Part shown: piece after piece, positions 7,486 to 15,160 of the stretch
Layout of the letters: each line of letters starts with the position of its first letter
Numbering within the stretch: position 1 is the first letter of the stretch
Source of the DNA: a virus
DNA: 64,000 nucleotides
Virus record (IMG/VR): IMGVR_UViG_3300009788_000098
Coordinates: 21,244 to 85,243 of that record
Reading direction: 5' to 3' (one strand)
Translations under genes and position numbers: made by a program
The notes under the pieces: model-generated
Seen by the model: the letters and a program-made list of their open reading frames with translations, nothing else
Databases searched by the model: none
What the model was told of the DNA's origin: nothing

Positions 7486-7496
7486 AGGAGAAGATA

Positions 7497-7694
7497 ATGG
7501 GAACAATGACTTTATTTATATGTGATTTGTGTGGCAAAAAGTGCGAGGGCAAACTTTCGGAATACCCACTTAAAGATGACTTCTGCTACATTGACTTTCG
7601 TTCACTTGGCGAAAAACGTAGAGTAGAAAATATTCTTGCGTGTGACAGATGTATGAATGAATTTGATAAGCTGTTAGCTACACTAAGGACATAA
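7497..7694 (+). CDS. 65-residue zinc-binding protein
   Basis: Starts MGTMTLFICDLCGKKCEGKL after AAGGAGAAGATA. CDLC near the N-terminus and CDRC near residue 52 form a likely zinc site. Same operon as the 7297 and 7697 genes. No named family. Confidence 0.6.
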   Translation: MGTMTLFICDLCGKKCEGKLSEYPLKDDFCYIDFRSLGEKRRVENILACDRCMNEFDKLLATLRT

Positions 7695-7696
7695 CC

Positions 7697-8062
7697 ATGA
7701 TAACATTCCGAACGGGAGACGTAGTTGAGATCAACAATGTGCCAGGCAAAGTTGTACGCACAAAGAGTAGGCAGCTCATTGTAGAGCCGTTACCGAAGTA
7801 CACCTATGCCAATGGGGTCATGCAGTTTGACGAGGAGGACATAGAGCAAGCAGGGAAGTTCTTGGAAATCACATTCATGCGCTTGCACACCGAAATAACG
7901 AACCTGATATCGCTGGTTGAGCTTGCATTGCGAGCTGATGTGCAATATAAACAGCACTACATATATCTGTTAGCGCAAGCAATTGGGGTTGAGATGGGCG
8001 GTATTGATAGAGGTGAGATACCGCACTATGAGGAGGAAGAAGACAATGGCGAGGACAGTTAG
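7697..8062 (+). CDS. 121-residue protein of unknown function
   Basis: The N-terminus (MITFRTGDVVEINNVPGKVV) looks like a small SH3-like beta barrel. It is followed by a helical middle and a very acidic tail (HYEEEEDNGEDS). The start is 2 bases after the previous stop. It overlaps the next gene by 17 bases. Confidence 0.6.
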   Translation: MITFRTGDVVEINNVPGKVVRTKSRQLIVEPLPKYTYANGVMQFDEEDIEQAGKFLEITFMRLHTEITNLISLVELALRADVQYKQHYIYLLAQAIGVEMGGIDRGEIPHYEEEEDNGEDS

Positions 8063-8339
8063 TTCTATGAGATGTTTGACGCTCATGTCAACTTCAGACC
8101 GATATTATCCTAAGTTTGCCCAGTTCTCGTTTTACGAAGTGCGTTCTGGGCTACCTAGAGATAACTGGCCTGCTGGGACTATATTTCGGGATGGGCGTGG
8201 GCATTTGCGACATGTTCGGAGAGGTAAGAAAGGCGGGTTGATACTGGTGAAGGGGGGCGGGAGGTCGGATGGACATAAGAGGACACTTGATGATGGTGGT
8301 CATAGCTTGCTTATTAGTGGGACTGGCGGGATGTGCTGA
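8046..8339 (+). CDS. 97-residue basic protein of unknown function
   Basis: Start MARTVSSMRCLTLMSTSDRY behind a GAGGAAGAAG site. The product is glycine- and basic-rich (RRGKKGGLILVKGGGRS). Its last 70 bases overlap the lipoprotein gene in another frame. Support is moderate, from gene spacing and ribosome site only. Confidence 0.45.
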   Translation: MARTVSSMRCLTLMSTSDRYYPKFAQFSFYEVRSGLPRDNWPAGTIFRDGRGHLRHVRRGKKGGLILVKGGGRSDGHKRTLDDGGHSLLISGTGGMC

Positions 8340-8715
8340 CCCAGTGGTATTTGAAGCAGTTCGAGACACAGTCGGGCTGCAAGAAGCAACATTGGGTATG
8401 TGGTCAACTGAGTTGTTTTACGATGGGGCACATTACTTTGGAGTAACCCCGCTCTCTCAACAGACGTATTGGATACGGTCTACAATTGAGGGCGTGATTA
8501 CAGACTGCGGGGTGAACGGGAATATCTGCAACATTGCCGATGTGCCAATGACCGGTGTTGAATGGCATATGTTGCCGGAAACAGTCAAGGCGGGAATGGT
8601 GAATTTTGTTCTGACTGTGATTGACAATGCACAGTACGTGAACGCCTGGTTGATGATTATACCAGTAGGCGAGTTTGATATCTTTGATGTAATAGCACCG
8701 AGAGAGAAGACGTGA
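8269..8715 (+). CDS. phage lipoprotein with signal peptide
   Basis: 148 residues. A short basic start is followed by a hydrophobic core (MMVVIACLLVG) and a lipobox L19-A20-G21-C22, so residue 22 should be lipidated and the protein exported. The mature part has two further cysteines (DCGVNGNIC). It lies near the endolysin, so a role at the envelope in lysis or superinfection exclusion is possible. No family recognised. Confidence 0.7.
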   Translation: MDIRGHLMMVVIACLLVGLAGCADPVVFEAVRDTVGLQEATLGMWSTELFYDGAHYFGVTPLSQQTYWIRSTIEGVITDCGVNGNICNIADVPMTGVEWHMLPETVKAGMVNFVLTVIDNAQYVNAWLMIIPVGEFDIFDVIAPREKT

Positions 8716-8732
8716 TGGTTATTAATAAGTGA

Positions 8733-8840
8733 ATGATGAGCAAAACAATTACGTGTAAAAAATGCAGATGGATTTTTGATGGTCGATGGTGTCCAAAGTG
8801 TGGTTGGGATAGAGCGTCAAAATATGAGGAAGAAAAATAG
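8733..8840 (+). CDS. 35-residue zinc-ribbon peptide
   Basis: MMSKTITCKKCRWIFDGRWC then PKCGWDRASKYEEEK. CKKC and CPKC pairs 8 residues apart are a complete minimal zinc ribbon. The start may be the second ATG at 8736. Its stop codon lies inside repeat copy 2. Confidence 0.5.
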   Translation: MMSKTITCKKCRWIFDGRWCPKCGWDRASKYEEEK

Positions 8841-8860
8841 CTTCTGATACCCGGAAGGAA
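8833..8860 (+). repeat. 28-bp direct repeat, copy 2
   Basis: Identical to 7066-7093, again bridging a TAG stop and the next ribosome site. Sequences on both sides differ between the copies. Confidence 0.85.
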
Positions 8861-8872
8861 AGGAGAATGATG

Positions 8873-9067
8873 ATGACTGATATGTATATTGTTGAAATTG
8901 ATGACAGGAGATATGAGATAGCTCTTGAGGTTGCGGAATTGATAAAAGGTCAAGGGGAAGAGCTCGAGGAGTTGAAGACTGAGAATGAAAGTTATAAACT
9001 TCAATGTGATATGCTGCAAAAATTAGTAAGGGCAACTTCAAAGGAATTGAAGGAAAGCGAGGACTAA
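8873..9067 (+). CDS. 64-residue coiled-coil protein
   Basis: Three ATGs stand in tandem (8867, 8870, 8873). The third is 7 bases after AAGGAG and is the best start. The sequence MTDMYIVEIDDRRYEIALEV leads into a heptad-rich coiled coil (ELEELKTENESYKLQCDMLQ). It sits directly upstream of the endolysin. Function unknown. Confidence 0.6.
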   Translation: MTDMYIVEIDDRRYEIALEVAELIKGQGEELEELKTENESYKLQCDMLQKLVRATSKELKESED

Positions 9068-9068
9068 A

Positions 9069-9824
9069 ATGACTGATAGAGTAATAGGACTGGATGTGTC
9101 CCGTTGGCAGGACAATCCCTACACCCCACAGGAGATTGACTTTGTAAAAGCGCGCGAGAATGGAACTGATTTTGTGTTCATCCGTGCCGGATTGGATAAC
9201 ACGGTAGACATAAACTTTGCCGATGCGTGGAGGGATGCGAAGAAGGCAGGGCTGTTGCGGGGGAGCTATTGGTATTATGATTACCGGTTCAATGCCTGGG
9301 CACAGTCCCAGAAGTATATTGGCACACTAGACGGTGATTATGGCGAGTTACCCCTGGTCGTTGATTTAGAAAAGAAGCGGGGCACAAAATATCCGAATCG
9401 CATGGCTTATCTTGTTGGCATCAAGGATTTCTTAGAAGGGCTAGAATTGCACATATCTGATAACCACTCAATAATGATTTATCTCAACCGCGGACTGATA
9501 AACTATCTCAAGCCCATACCTGAATGGCTGTTGGCATATGACCTTTGGATAGCCTGGTACCCGAACGCCTGGGCAAGGTTGCGGAATAGACAGCCCAAGG
9601 TATCACCATGGAAAAGGTACACGCTATGGCAGCACACAGATAGAGCGGATGGTCACGCATATGGCATGGAAAGTCGCCAGGTAGACGAGAACTACTTCAA
9701 CGGTTCATGGGAAGAGTTGCAGAACTACGCCACACATATCTCAATTGAGCCACCTACACCGCAACCGCCTACAGAGCTAACTAACCAGGAGAAGTTAGAC
9801 AGGCTATGGGAGATGCACCAGTAA
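9069..9824 (+). CDS. GH25-family lysozyme (endolysin)
   Basis: 251 residues. The GH25 signature GLDVSRWQ has the first catalytic Asp at D9, and the second acidic pair is in PLVVDLEKK (D99, E101). WQHTD and DENYFNGSW near residues 188-216 complete the barrel. It cleaves the N-acetylmuramic acid-GlcNAc bond of peptidoglycan to release phage. A proline-rich linker (PPTPQPPTE) and a short C-terminal helix may bind the wall or other subunits. A one-helix peptide follows at 9844. Confidence 0.93.
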   Translation: MTDRVIGLDVSRWQDNPYTPQEIDFVKARENGTDFVFIRAGLDNTVDINFADAWRDAKKAGLLRGSYWYYDYRFNAWAQSQKYIGTLDGDYGELPLVVDLEKKRGTKYPNRMAYLVGIKDFLEGLELHISDNHSIMIYLNRGLINYLKPIPEWLLAYDLWIAWYPNAWARLRNRQPKVSPWKRYTLWQHTDRADGHAYGMESRQVDENYFNGSWEELQNYATHISIEPPTPQPPTELTNQEKLDRLWEMHQ

Positions 9825-9843
9825 TGTGTTATAATGGTACACT

Positions 9844-9933
9844 ATGGACACAAAATTATGGGACACAATACTATGCGTGATATTCGTGATTGCGGTTGTG
9901 GTGATAATTGTGCTTGCGGTGCTGGTGACATAG
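9844..9933 (+). CDS. 29-residue membrane peptide downstream of the endolysin
   Basis: MDTKLWDT then a 21-residue hydrophobic helix (ILCVIFVIAVVVIIVLAVLV). A TATAAT box at 9830-9835 lies 8 bases before the ATG. Position next to the lysin fits a pinholin or lysis helper, but this is inference from context. Confidence 0.45.
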   Translation: MDTKLWDTILCVIFVIAVVVIIVLAVLVT

Positions 9934-9934
9934 C

Positions 9935-10870
9935 ATGAAGATACTAATCACCGGCGGCGCAGGGTTCATTGGATCACACGTTGCAGACGTACTTGTCAGG
10001 CGTGGCGATAGAGTATTCACCATTGACAATTATACTACTGGGCGCTTTGAGAATACTAATGAAAGAACATTCGTCTTCGATGATAATATTGCCAATGGGC
10101 TTGCTGTCAGGGAGATATTTGAGAGCATTCGCCCCGATGTAGTTGTCCATGCTGCTGCGTCTTATGATGATCCTGATAATTGGTTCAGGGATGCAACAAC
10201 CAACGTGTGCGGGACTATCAATGCGGTCAAGATAAGTGATACATTTGATGTAAAGCGGTTTGTATATCTACAGACCGCACTGTGCTATGGGCTAAAACCA
10301 GAGACGCAACCCATCCCGATTGACCATGTCCTAAACCCAGTTGGCAGTTTCGCAATTTCCAAAGTGGCAGGCGAGAGATACGTGATGGAGAGCGACCTTG
10401 ATTGGGTATCGTTAAGGTTAGCTAACGTCTACGGGCCGAGAAGCGTGAGTGGGCCTGTACCGGCGTTCTGGAAGCGATTGAGCGAAGGCAAAGAGTGTTT
10501 TGTAGCGGATAGTCGTAGGGACTTCATCTATGTTGATGACGTGATACGTGTGATTGTGAAAGCTATCGACGGAAAGGGGGAAAGTGGTGTGTACCACGTG
10601 GCAACTGGACAAGATTGTCCGATACTAACATTGTATCAAGAGATAGTAGCTGCAATGGGATTGGATATGCCCGACCCTGAAGTGCAGAAACGAAGCCCTG
10701 ATGACGCGGCCACTATACTGCTAGATGCAACTGAAACAAGGGTGGACTTTGACTGGGATGCCGTGACACCACTGGACTTCGGTGTGCGGAAGGCAATTGC
10801 TTGGTACGAGGAGTGGGGTGTTGAGAAGACGTTTACGCATCTGGGCGACAAGGATAATGGGAACCACTGA
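9935..10870 (+). CDS. NAD-dependent sugar epimerase/dehydratase (extended SDR)
   Basis: 311 residues. The Rossmann motif GGAGFIG is at residues 7-13 and is followed by D31, which favours NAD(H). The sugar-nucleotide SDR layout follows, including the RDFIYVDDV box near residue 193. The catalytic YxxxK reads F139-A-I-S-K143, so the usual catalytic tyrosine is phenylalanine. Substrate is probably an NDP-sugar used with the cluster 3 kb downstream. Either the chemistry is altered or another residue supplies the proton. Confidence 0.85.
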   Translation: MKILITGGAGFIGSHVADVLVRRGDRVFTIDNYTTGRFENTNERTFVFDDNIANGLAVREIFESIRPDVVVHAAASYDDPDNWFRDATTNVCGTINAVKISDTFDVKRFVYLQTALCYGLKPETQPIPIDHVLNPVGSFAISKVAGERYVMESDLDWVSLRLANVYGPRSVSGPVPAFWKRLSEGKECFVADSRRDFIYVDDVIRVIVKAIDGKGESGVYHVATGQDCPILTLYQEIVAAMGLDMPDPEVQKRSPDDAATILLDATETRVDFDWDAVTPLDFGVRKAIAWYEEWGVEKTFTHLGDKDNGNH

Positions 10871-10881
10871 GGGAGAATAGT

Positions 10882-11145
10882 ATGACAGAAGAAGCACTAA
10901 TAAGTATTCTTATGGGTACGCCAATCATAACGGAAGATTGTACTATCAAGCGTATTGATATACAGAAACACCCCTGCCCCTACTGCCACGGCATCACGTA
11001 TGACGACAGTCGAGGGCATTGTTGCGGGTGCGGTGCGCCACGAGAACAAGAGAAACCACCGCGAGGGCTTACGTTGATGAAGGGCGTTGAGAGTGCCACG
11101 CTCAAAGACGCGATGCTATCAGCTTGGTGGGAAGTTGCCAAGTAA
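10882..11145 (+). CDS. 87-residue zinc-ribbon phage protein
   Basis: CPYC near residue 32 and CCGCG near residue 47 form a zinc ribbon, followed by a basic linker and a C-terminal helix (LKDAMLSAWWEVAK). GGGAGAATAGT precedes the ATG. Function unknown. Confidence 0.6.
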   Translation: MTEEALISILMGTPIITEDCTIKRIDIQKHPCPYCHGITYDDSRGHCCGCGAPREQEKPPRGLTLMKGVESATLKDAMLSAWWEVAK

Positions 11146-11154
11146 CACACAAAC

Positions 11155-11206
11155 CGCCCCACATGAGCGGGGCAGCTTGCGCCAAAGTTTCCTTTGGGTG
11201 GGGGAT
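11155..11206 (+). terminator. hairpins after the zinc-ribbon gene (possible weak terminator)
   Basis: GCCCC and GGGGC arms enclose 8 bases near 11156-11173, then CCAAAG/CTTTGG encloses a TTTC loop near 11180-11196. Neither is followed by a clean T-run, so termination is uncertain. Confidence 0.35.
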
Positions 11207-11249
11207 TATAGGATTTTAACACACAAGTAGAAATTTGTCAAGGAGAGAT

Positions 11250-11534
11250 ATGGTAGACGAATTGTCAGATGTAATGGGAAAGAAGTTGGTTGATGCTGAA
11301 GGATATGTGCCTGAAGGTGACGATTTACATTTTGAGATTACCAAGTTTATTTTTGAGGATGGAACAGAAGCATTTGCTGAGGGTAGCCACGATACTGTAT
11401 CGTTGTCATCATATTCTAAAAACAATGAGTATGAATTATCCAATGAAAATCTTGAGAAATGGCAAATATGTAATAATTGCGGAAATAGAATGATGTACGA
11501 TGGCAATAAATGGATATGTAGTGCATGGGTATAG
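11250..11534 (+). CDS. 94-residue acidic protein with C-terminal zinc ribbon
   Basis: Start MVDELSDVMGKKLVDAEGYV, directly after AAGGAGAGAT. The tail holds CNNCG and a final cysteine (WICSAW), an incomplete zinc ribbon. The end overlaps the helicase start by 10 bases, so the two are probably co-translated. Confidence 0.55.
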   Translation: MVDELSDVMGKKLVDAEGYVPEGDDLHFEITKFIFEDGTEAFAEGSHDTVSLSSYSKNNEYELSNENLEKWQICNNCGNRMMYDGNKWICSAWV

Positions 11535-12343
11535 CAATACCAGACAACCCCAGCGACATAGGCGTTCCCCACAATGAGTGGCGACGAGGACAGCGTTCTC
11601 TATTGGAGTCCTTTATACATAGCAAGGCAGAGTACGTCTTTACAGAAATTCCAACGGGCACGGGCAAGAGCGGGGTTGCGTGTGCTCTAGGTCACTACAA
11701 CAACGTCACGGTCTGCGTACACACATTGGCACTACTCACCCAATACGAGAACCAGTACGGGTTTTCAGTCGTGCGTGGCAAGCAAGAATACAATTGTGCT
11801 AATGTTGAGAAGGTTGATGCTTGGAGAGGGTTGCACAAGATAGTCCCGACTGTTGCTGATTGCACTTATAGTCCTATGAACAATTGTGAGTATTATTCTT
11901 ATTGCCCTTATCCACGTGCTAAACACCGTGCAACGCTTGCGGAACGATCCGCTTGTACCTATCGCTACATGGCATTGTCTGAGAGGATGCAAAATCGTAA
12001 CGGGTTTTTAGTATTTGATGAAGCTCACGATGCAGCAGAGGAGCTTATTGCTTTCAATCAGTTTGAGCTTGTCAACCGCAGATTGCAGAAGCATAAATTG
12101 CCATTGTTTCCTATACAAGAGTTTGGGGAAGATAACAAAGGGGATGTTGTGACACCTGTAGAACGAGGGGCGTTGCACAGATGGTTGCGTGAGTGTATCG
12201 GTCTGCTCAAAGTTGAAGCAGGTGACGAGAGCCGTGAAGCTGCTACAAGGAAACGCATGGAGAGCAGATTCATACGTATCGGTGGCGAGATAGCATCTGA
12301 TGATTGGTTCTTGCATATCACGGACAAAGGCTTCACTGTTTAG
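11525..12343 (+). CDS. DinG/XPD-like superfamily 2 helicase, N-terminal half
   Basis: 272 residues up to a TAG at 12341. Walker A is P43-TGTGKS-49 and the Walker B/DEAH box is VFDEAH around D165. Cysteines C113, C121, C127 and C144 between them sit where XPD/DinG helicases bind a 4Fe-4S cluster. The frame continues past the TAG without interruption into motifs V-VI at 12347-13102, so this is one enzyme cut by a single amber codon. Other genes here end normally in TAG, so genome-wide TAG reassignment is not supported. Confidence 0.8.
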   Translation: MGIAIPDNPSDIGVPHNEWRRGQRSLLESFIHSKAEYVFTEIPTGTGKSGVACALGHYNNVTVCVHTLALLTQYENQYGFSVVRGKQEYNCANVEKVDAWRGLHKIVPTVADCTYSPMNNCEYYSYCPYPRAKHRATLAERSACTYRYMALSERMQNRNGFLVFDEAHDAAEELIAFNQFELVNRRLQKHKLPLFPIQEFGEDNKGDVVTPVERGALHRWLRECIGLLKVEAGDESREAATRKRMESRFIRIGGEIASDDWFLHITDKGFTV

Positions 12344-12346
12344 GCA

Positions 12347-13102
12347 TTGAGTGCGCGCAGGATTGCGACCATAGTATCTGAGAAGAAAAGGCGTAAGTTG
12401 CTGATGAGTGCTACAATTGGCAAGCCGGCTCCCCTTGCGGGGGCATTAGGGATTAAGAACTATCAATCATATTCGCTTCCCCATCCTGTACCAGCTAAAT
12501 ACCGCCCTGTAGATGATTTAGGTGTGCCACGCATGACGCATCGTAATCTTGTACAGCAAGGTGATGGTCTGTTTGATGTGCAGGCAGGGTGCATCTGGGA
12601 GTGGGTTAGTATGTTTCCGAAACACTGGCGTGGTGTTATACTGACAACCAGTTACTATAAGATAGAACAAATAGCTAAACGATCACAGGGCAGAGGTCGC
12701 AGGTTGCTTGTCCAAGAACGGGGGGTGAAGGTCGGTGACGTAGTGAAACAGTTCATCAGCGATATGCGAGACGGCGATGTTATGATTGGCACAATACAAG
12801 GCATGGGAACGGGCATTGATTTGTTTGGCGACATTGCTCGGTGGTTGGTCATTGCTGGTGTTCCGCATGTAAACCCGACTGATAGGTATATGAAAGCTAG
12901 ACGTGACAAGGACGGGGGAGCGCACTATCAACGTTGGTTGACGTACAATGCGGTTGTACAGGCAGCAGGGCGTATCAGCAGGGGCGAACTGTTAGATGAC
13001 GGCTCGTTTATGACGAACTATGTTGCGATTGCTGATGGGTCTGCGATGACGGCTACTGCGTTGAGGTTCTATCCTGAGTGGTTCAAGGAAGCAATACAAT
13101 AA
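12347..13102 (+). pseudogene. DinG/XPD-like helicase, C-terminal half after in-frame amber
   Basis: Same frame as 11525-12343. It contains LLMSATIG (motif III-like), VMIGTIQGMGTGIDL (motif V region) and QAAGRISRG (motif VI). The nearest start would be a TTG with no ribosome site, so independent translation is unlikely. Either amber readthrough restores the full helicase of about 525 residues, or the gene is newly inactivated. The coding quality after the stop is intact, which argues for recent or functional interruption. Confidence 0.7.
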
Positions 13103-13131
13103 TTGACATTCAAACCAAAACATGCTATACT
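13103..13131 (+). promoter_or_regulatory. promoter just upstream of a terminator
   Basis: TTGACA 13103-13108, 17-base spacer, TATACT 13126-13131. Transcription from about 13138 would meet the terminator at 13155-13177 almost at once. It could make a very short RNA or feed the sugar operon when termination fails. Confidence 0.65.
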
Positions 13132-13135
13132 CCTA

Positions 13136-13155
13136 TAATCACCCCCCCCACTAGC
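13136..13155 (+). repeat. 20-bp element shared with 59693-59712
   Basis: TAATCACCCCCCCCACTAGC occurs identically at 59693-59712. Both copies are intergenic, after the stop of a plus-strand gene and before a strong promoter. Role unknown. Confidence 0.8.
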
Positions 13156-13177
13156 CCTGCCCGTTGGCGGGGTTTTT
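13155..13177 (+). terminator. intrinsic terminator
   Basis: CCCTGCC 13155-13161 pairs with GGCGGGG 13166-13172 (one G-T wobble) over a CGTT loop, followed by TTTTT at 13173-13177. It closes the helicase transcript and insulates the sugar operon. Confidence 0.85.
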
Positions 13178-13202
13178 GGGTGTGCAGTCATTGACTTATT
13201 CA

Positions 13203-13231
13203 TTGACTTATCGCATAGCATGTGGTATACT
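13203..13231 (+). promoter_or_regulatory. promoter of the sugar operon
   Basis: TTGACT 13203-13208, 17-base spacer, TATACT 13226-13231, about 40 bases before the first gene. The -35 lies in a 12-base tandem duplication (CATTGACTTATT/CATTGACTTATC). Confidence 0.85.
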
Positions 13232-13269
13232 GAAATAGTAGCCCAATACTGTTGGGCAAGGAGAATTCT

Positions 13270-13896
13270 ATGAAAGACACATCAGTCATAATTTTGTGTG
13301 CAGGTCATCAAGAACGATGGGGCGATATATCTTGTAAGCATCTTGTGCCGATTGACAAAGAACCGTTGCTGTTTCGGACTGTGAAGCAATGCAAGAAGAT
13401 ATTTGGGGTTGAGCCTGTAGTTGCTACGCAGAATCCTTTGCTTGATAAGTTGTCTCGGCATAAGGGGTATGAATCTCATATACCGTTTATGTGCAGGTGG
13501 ACAGTTGAGACGCTTTCAAGCACTCTTGACCAGATTATATATTATCCAGGCGGAAATCCATTACCGATAATGATTGTGTTATTAGGTGATGTTTATTATA
13601 CTGATGTCACATTGAGGGTTATCAAGAAGGGCAATACATTAGTCTATGGCGATTCGTATGAAATATATGGGTTGAAACTTTGCAATCATAATAGGGCTAG
13701 AGTTGCCTTAAAGAAAGCAATTGCACATGCTGAAGAAGGGGGCACAGGTAAGCTGTGGGAGTTCTACCGTGCTTATATTGATATTCCCATGATGCCTCAT
13801 GTTGAGTGGTTGGATGTAGAGTTCACGTTTATTGATGATGAGACACAGGACTTTGATACTTATGAAGAATATAAACAGTTTATTGCAAATAGGTAG
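13270..13896 (+). CDS. nucleotidyltransferase-like protein
   Basis: 208 residues from the ATG behind CAAGGAGAATTCT. The N-terminus (SVIILCAGHQERWG) matches the first strand and loop of sugar-nucleotidyl/MobA-like transferases, and KHLVPID provides the usual lysine-proline element. LLGDVYYTD near residue 104 is the metal-site region. It probably activates a sugar phosphate or similar small molecule. First gene of the 15-kb sugar operon. Confidence 0.75.
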   Translation: MKDTSVIILCAGHQERWGDISCKHLVPIDKEPLLFRTVKQCKKIFGVEPVVATQNPLLDKLSRHKGYESHIPFMCRWTVETLSSTLDQIIYYPGGNPLPIMIVLLGDVYYTDVTLRVIKKGNTLVYGDSYEIYGLKLCNHNRARVALKKAIAHAEEGGTGKLWEFYRAYIDIPMMPHVEWLDVEFTFIDDETQDFDTYEEYKQFIANR

Positions 13897-13916
13897 ATTT
13901 AGATGTTGGTTGCGCT

Positions 13917-13994
13917 ATGTTCCGAACAGGATTATTGGATTTATTCTTTGGAACACTTCTCATAGTTTCATTTATCGTATTGCCAAACATGTAA
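13917..13994 (+). CDS. 25-residue membrane peptide
   Basis: MFRTGLLDLFFGTLLIVSFI then VLPNM. It is almost entirely one helix. Its TAA overlaps the next ATG (TAATG). The evidence is hydrophobicity and the overlap only. Confidence 0.35.
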   Translation: MFRTGLLDLFFGTLLIVSFIVLPNM

Positions 13995-14128
13995 TGTGGC
14001 TTAAGACAGGTCATTATTGTGTGCTCTACAAGGACATAGCAGGAAGTACTGGAAAAGTTAGATGGTATCGGTGGGAGAAAGCCAGCAAACAATGTTCACT
14101 TCTTATCCCAGAAAGGTACAGGACATGA
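13994..14128 (+). CDS. 44-residue basic protein
   Basis: Starts MWLKTGHYCVLYKDIAGSTG in a TAATG overlap and ends over the ATG of the next gene (ATGA). Basic and aromatic. No family; kept because it is coupled on both sides. Confidence 0.4.
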   Translation: MWLKTGHYCVLYKDIAGSTGKVRWYRWEKASKQCSLLIPERYRT

Positions 14129-14850
14129 AAGTCATTATCCTTGCAGGCGGACGTGGTACAAGGTTAGGGCATGAGACAGATCGTATCCCTAAGCCGATGG
14201 TTGAGATTGGGGGGAAACCAATACTATGGCATATTATGAAGCACTATGCTCACTATGGGTTTAGTGAGTTTGTGGTTGCGGGGGGCTATCAAGTTGATAT
14301 AATCAAGCATTATATTTGGGACAGAGGGTGGAATAGCGATAGTGGTGTTTACCAAGTTGATGAGAATTTTGATGTACAGGTTATTGATACTGGCTTAGAT
14401 ACGCAAACAGGTGAGCGCATCAAGAGGTTGCAGCCCCTTATAGATGATACATTCATGGTTACATACGGTGACGGGGTAAGCAATGTCAAATTGGATAATC
14501 TCATCGCGTATCATGGCACTCACCCCTATACAGCAACCATGACAGCGGTACGCCCTCCATCTAAGTTTGGTGTGCCGAAAATCAACGAGCTTGGTTTCGT
14601 GGAAGAGTTTGCCGAGAAGCCGCGCGGGTGGATAAATGGCGGGTTCTTTGTATTTGAGCCAAGCCTGTTTGAGTATTTAGAAGACGGGGCATCTCTGGAA
14701 CAGCACACGTTATCAACACTTGCGCGCGAAGGTCAGTTGCTTGCATACAATCATTACGACTTCTGGCAATGTATGGATACGCCACATGATCGTGATAAGT
14801 TGCGTGAACTTTGGGATAGCGGTAATGCGCCGTGGAGGATATGGGAATGA
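14125..14850 (+). CDS. rfbF: glucose-1-phosphate cytidylyltransferase
   Basis: 241 residues; typical family length about 255. Nucleotide-binding LAGGRGTRL is at residues 5-13, then KPMVEIGGKPILWHIM. VTYGDGVSNV carries the metal-site Asp, and the C-terminus DFWQCMDTPHDRDKLREL plus SGNAPWRIW is the family signature of CDP-glucose pyrophosphorylases. The reaction is CTP plus glucose-1-phosphate to CDP-glucose, the entry to CDP-deoxysugars. It implies that the operon builds CDP-linked sugars. Confidence 0.92.
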   Translation: MKVIILAGGRGTRLGHETDRIPKPMVEIGGKPILWHIMKHYAHYGFSEFVVAGGYQVDIIKHYIWDRGWNSDSGVYQVDENFDVQVIDTGLDTQTGERIKRLQPLIDDTFMVTYGDGVSNVKLDNLIAYHGTHPYTATMTAVRPPSKFGVPKINELGFVEEFAEKPRGWINGGFFVFEPSLFEYLEDGASLEQHTLSTLAREGQLLAYNHYDFWQCMDTPHDRDKLRELWDSGNAPWRIWE

Positions 14851-15053
14851 AGCGCGGTGATGCTCTCGACTACATCGTTGACATGCTCAATAGGGAAATC
14901 AAGAAACTCATTCCCAGAGCTGACATGGAGAAGAACCATGGTTGGTTTAGCGAAGCAGGGCGTATGGCATATAAGAAGCGTGGAAAATTGCAGGAAGTAC
15001 GTAAAGCAATGCTTGCAATACCGCGCATAAAACAGATGGAGTTATTTGAATGA
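14847..15053 (+). CDS. 68-residue basic helical protein
   Basis: Start in an ATGA overlap with rfbF (MKRGDALDYIVDMLNREIKK). Lysine-rich, predicted helical, no cysteines. Ends in an overlap with the next membrane peptide. Unknown function inside the sugar operon. Confidence 0.55.
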   Translation: MKRGDALDYIVDMLNREIKKLIPRADMEKNHGWFSEAGRMAYKKRGKLQEVRKAMLAIPRIKQMELFE

Positions 15054-15160
15054 ATAGTCCTATATATTGTATTCCCGAGCATGTCTTGTTTTTTACATTG
15101 CTTATAGGATTTGTTATAGTTTTCGTTGTTGGGTACGGGTTAGGAGTTTCTAGGAAATGA
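15050..15160 (+). CDS. 36-residue membrane peptide
   Basis: MNSPIYCIPEHVLFFTLLIG begins a helix that continues as FVIVFVVGYGLGV. ATGA overlaps at both ends. Same style as the microproteins at 6547, 9844 and 13917. Confidence 0.4.
   Translation: MNSPIYCIPEHVLFFTLLIGFVIVFVVGYGLGVSRK

Noticed and set aside
11525-13102. Genome-wide reassignment of TAG to an amino acid
   Set aside because: Several genes end in TAG right before the next start (594, 9933, 11534, 5568), and no other gene is interrupted by TAG.
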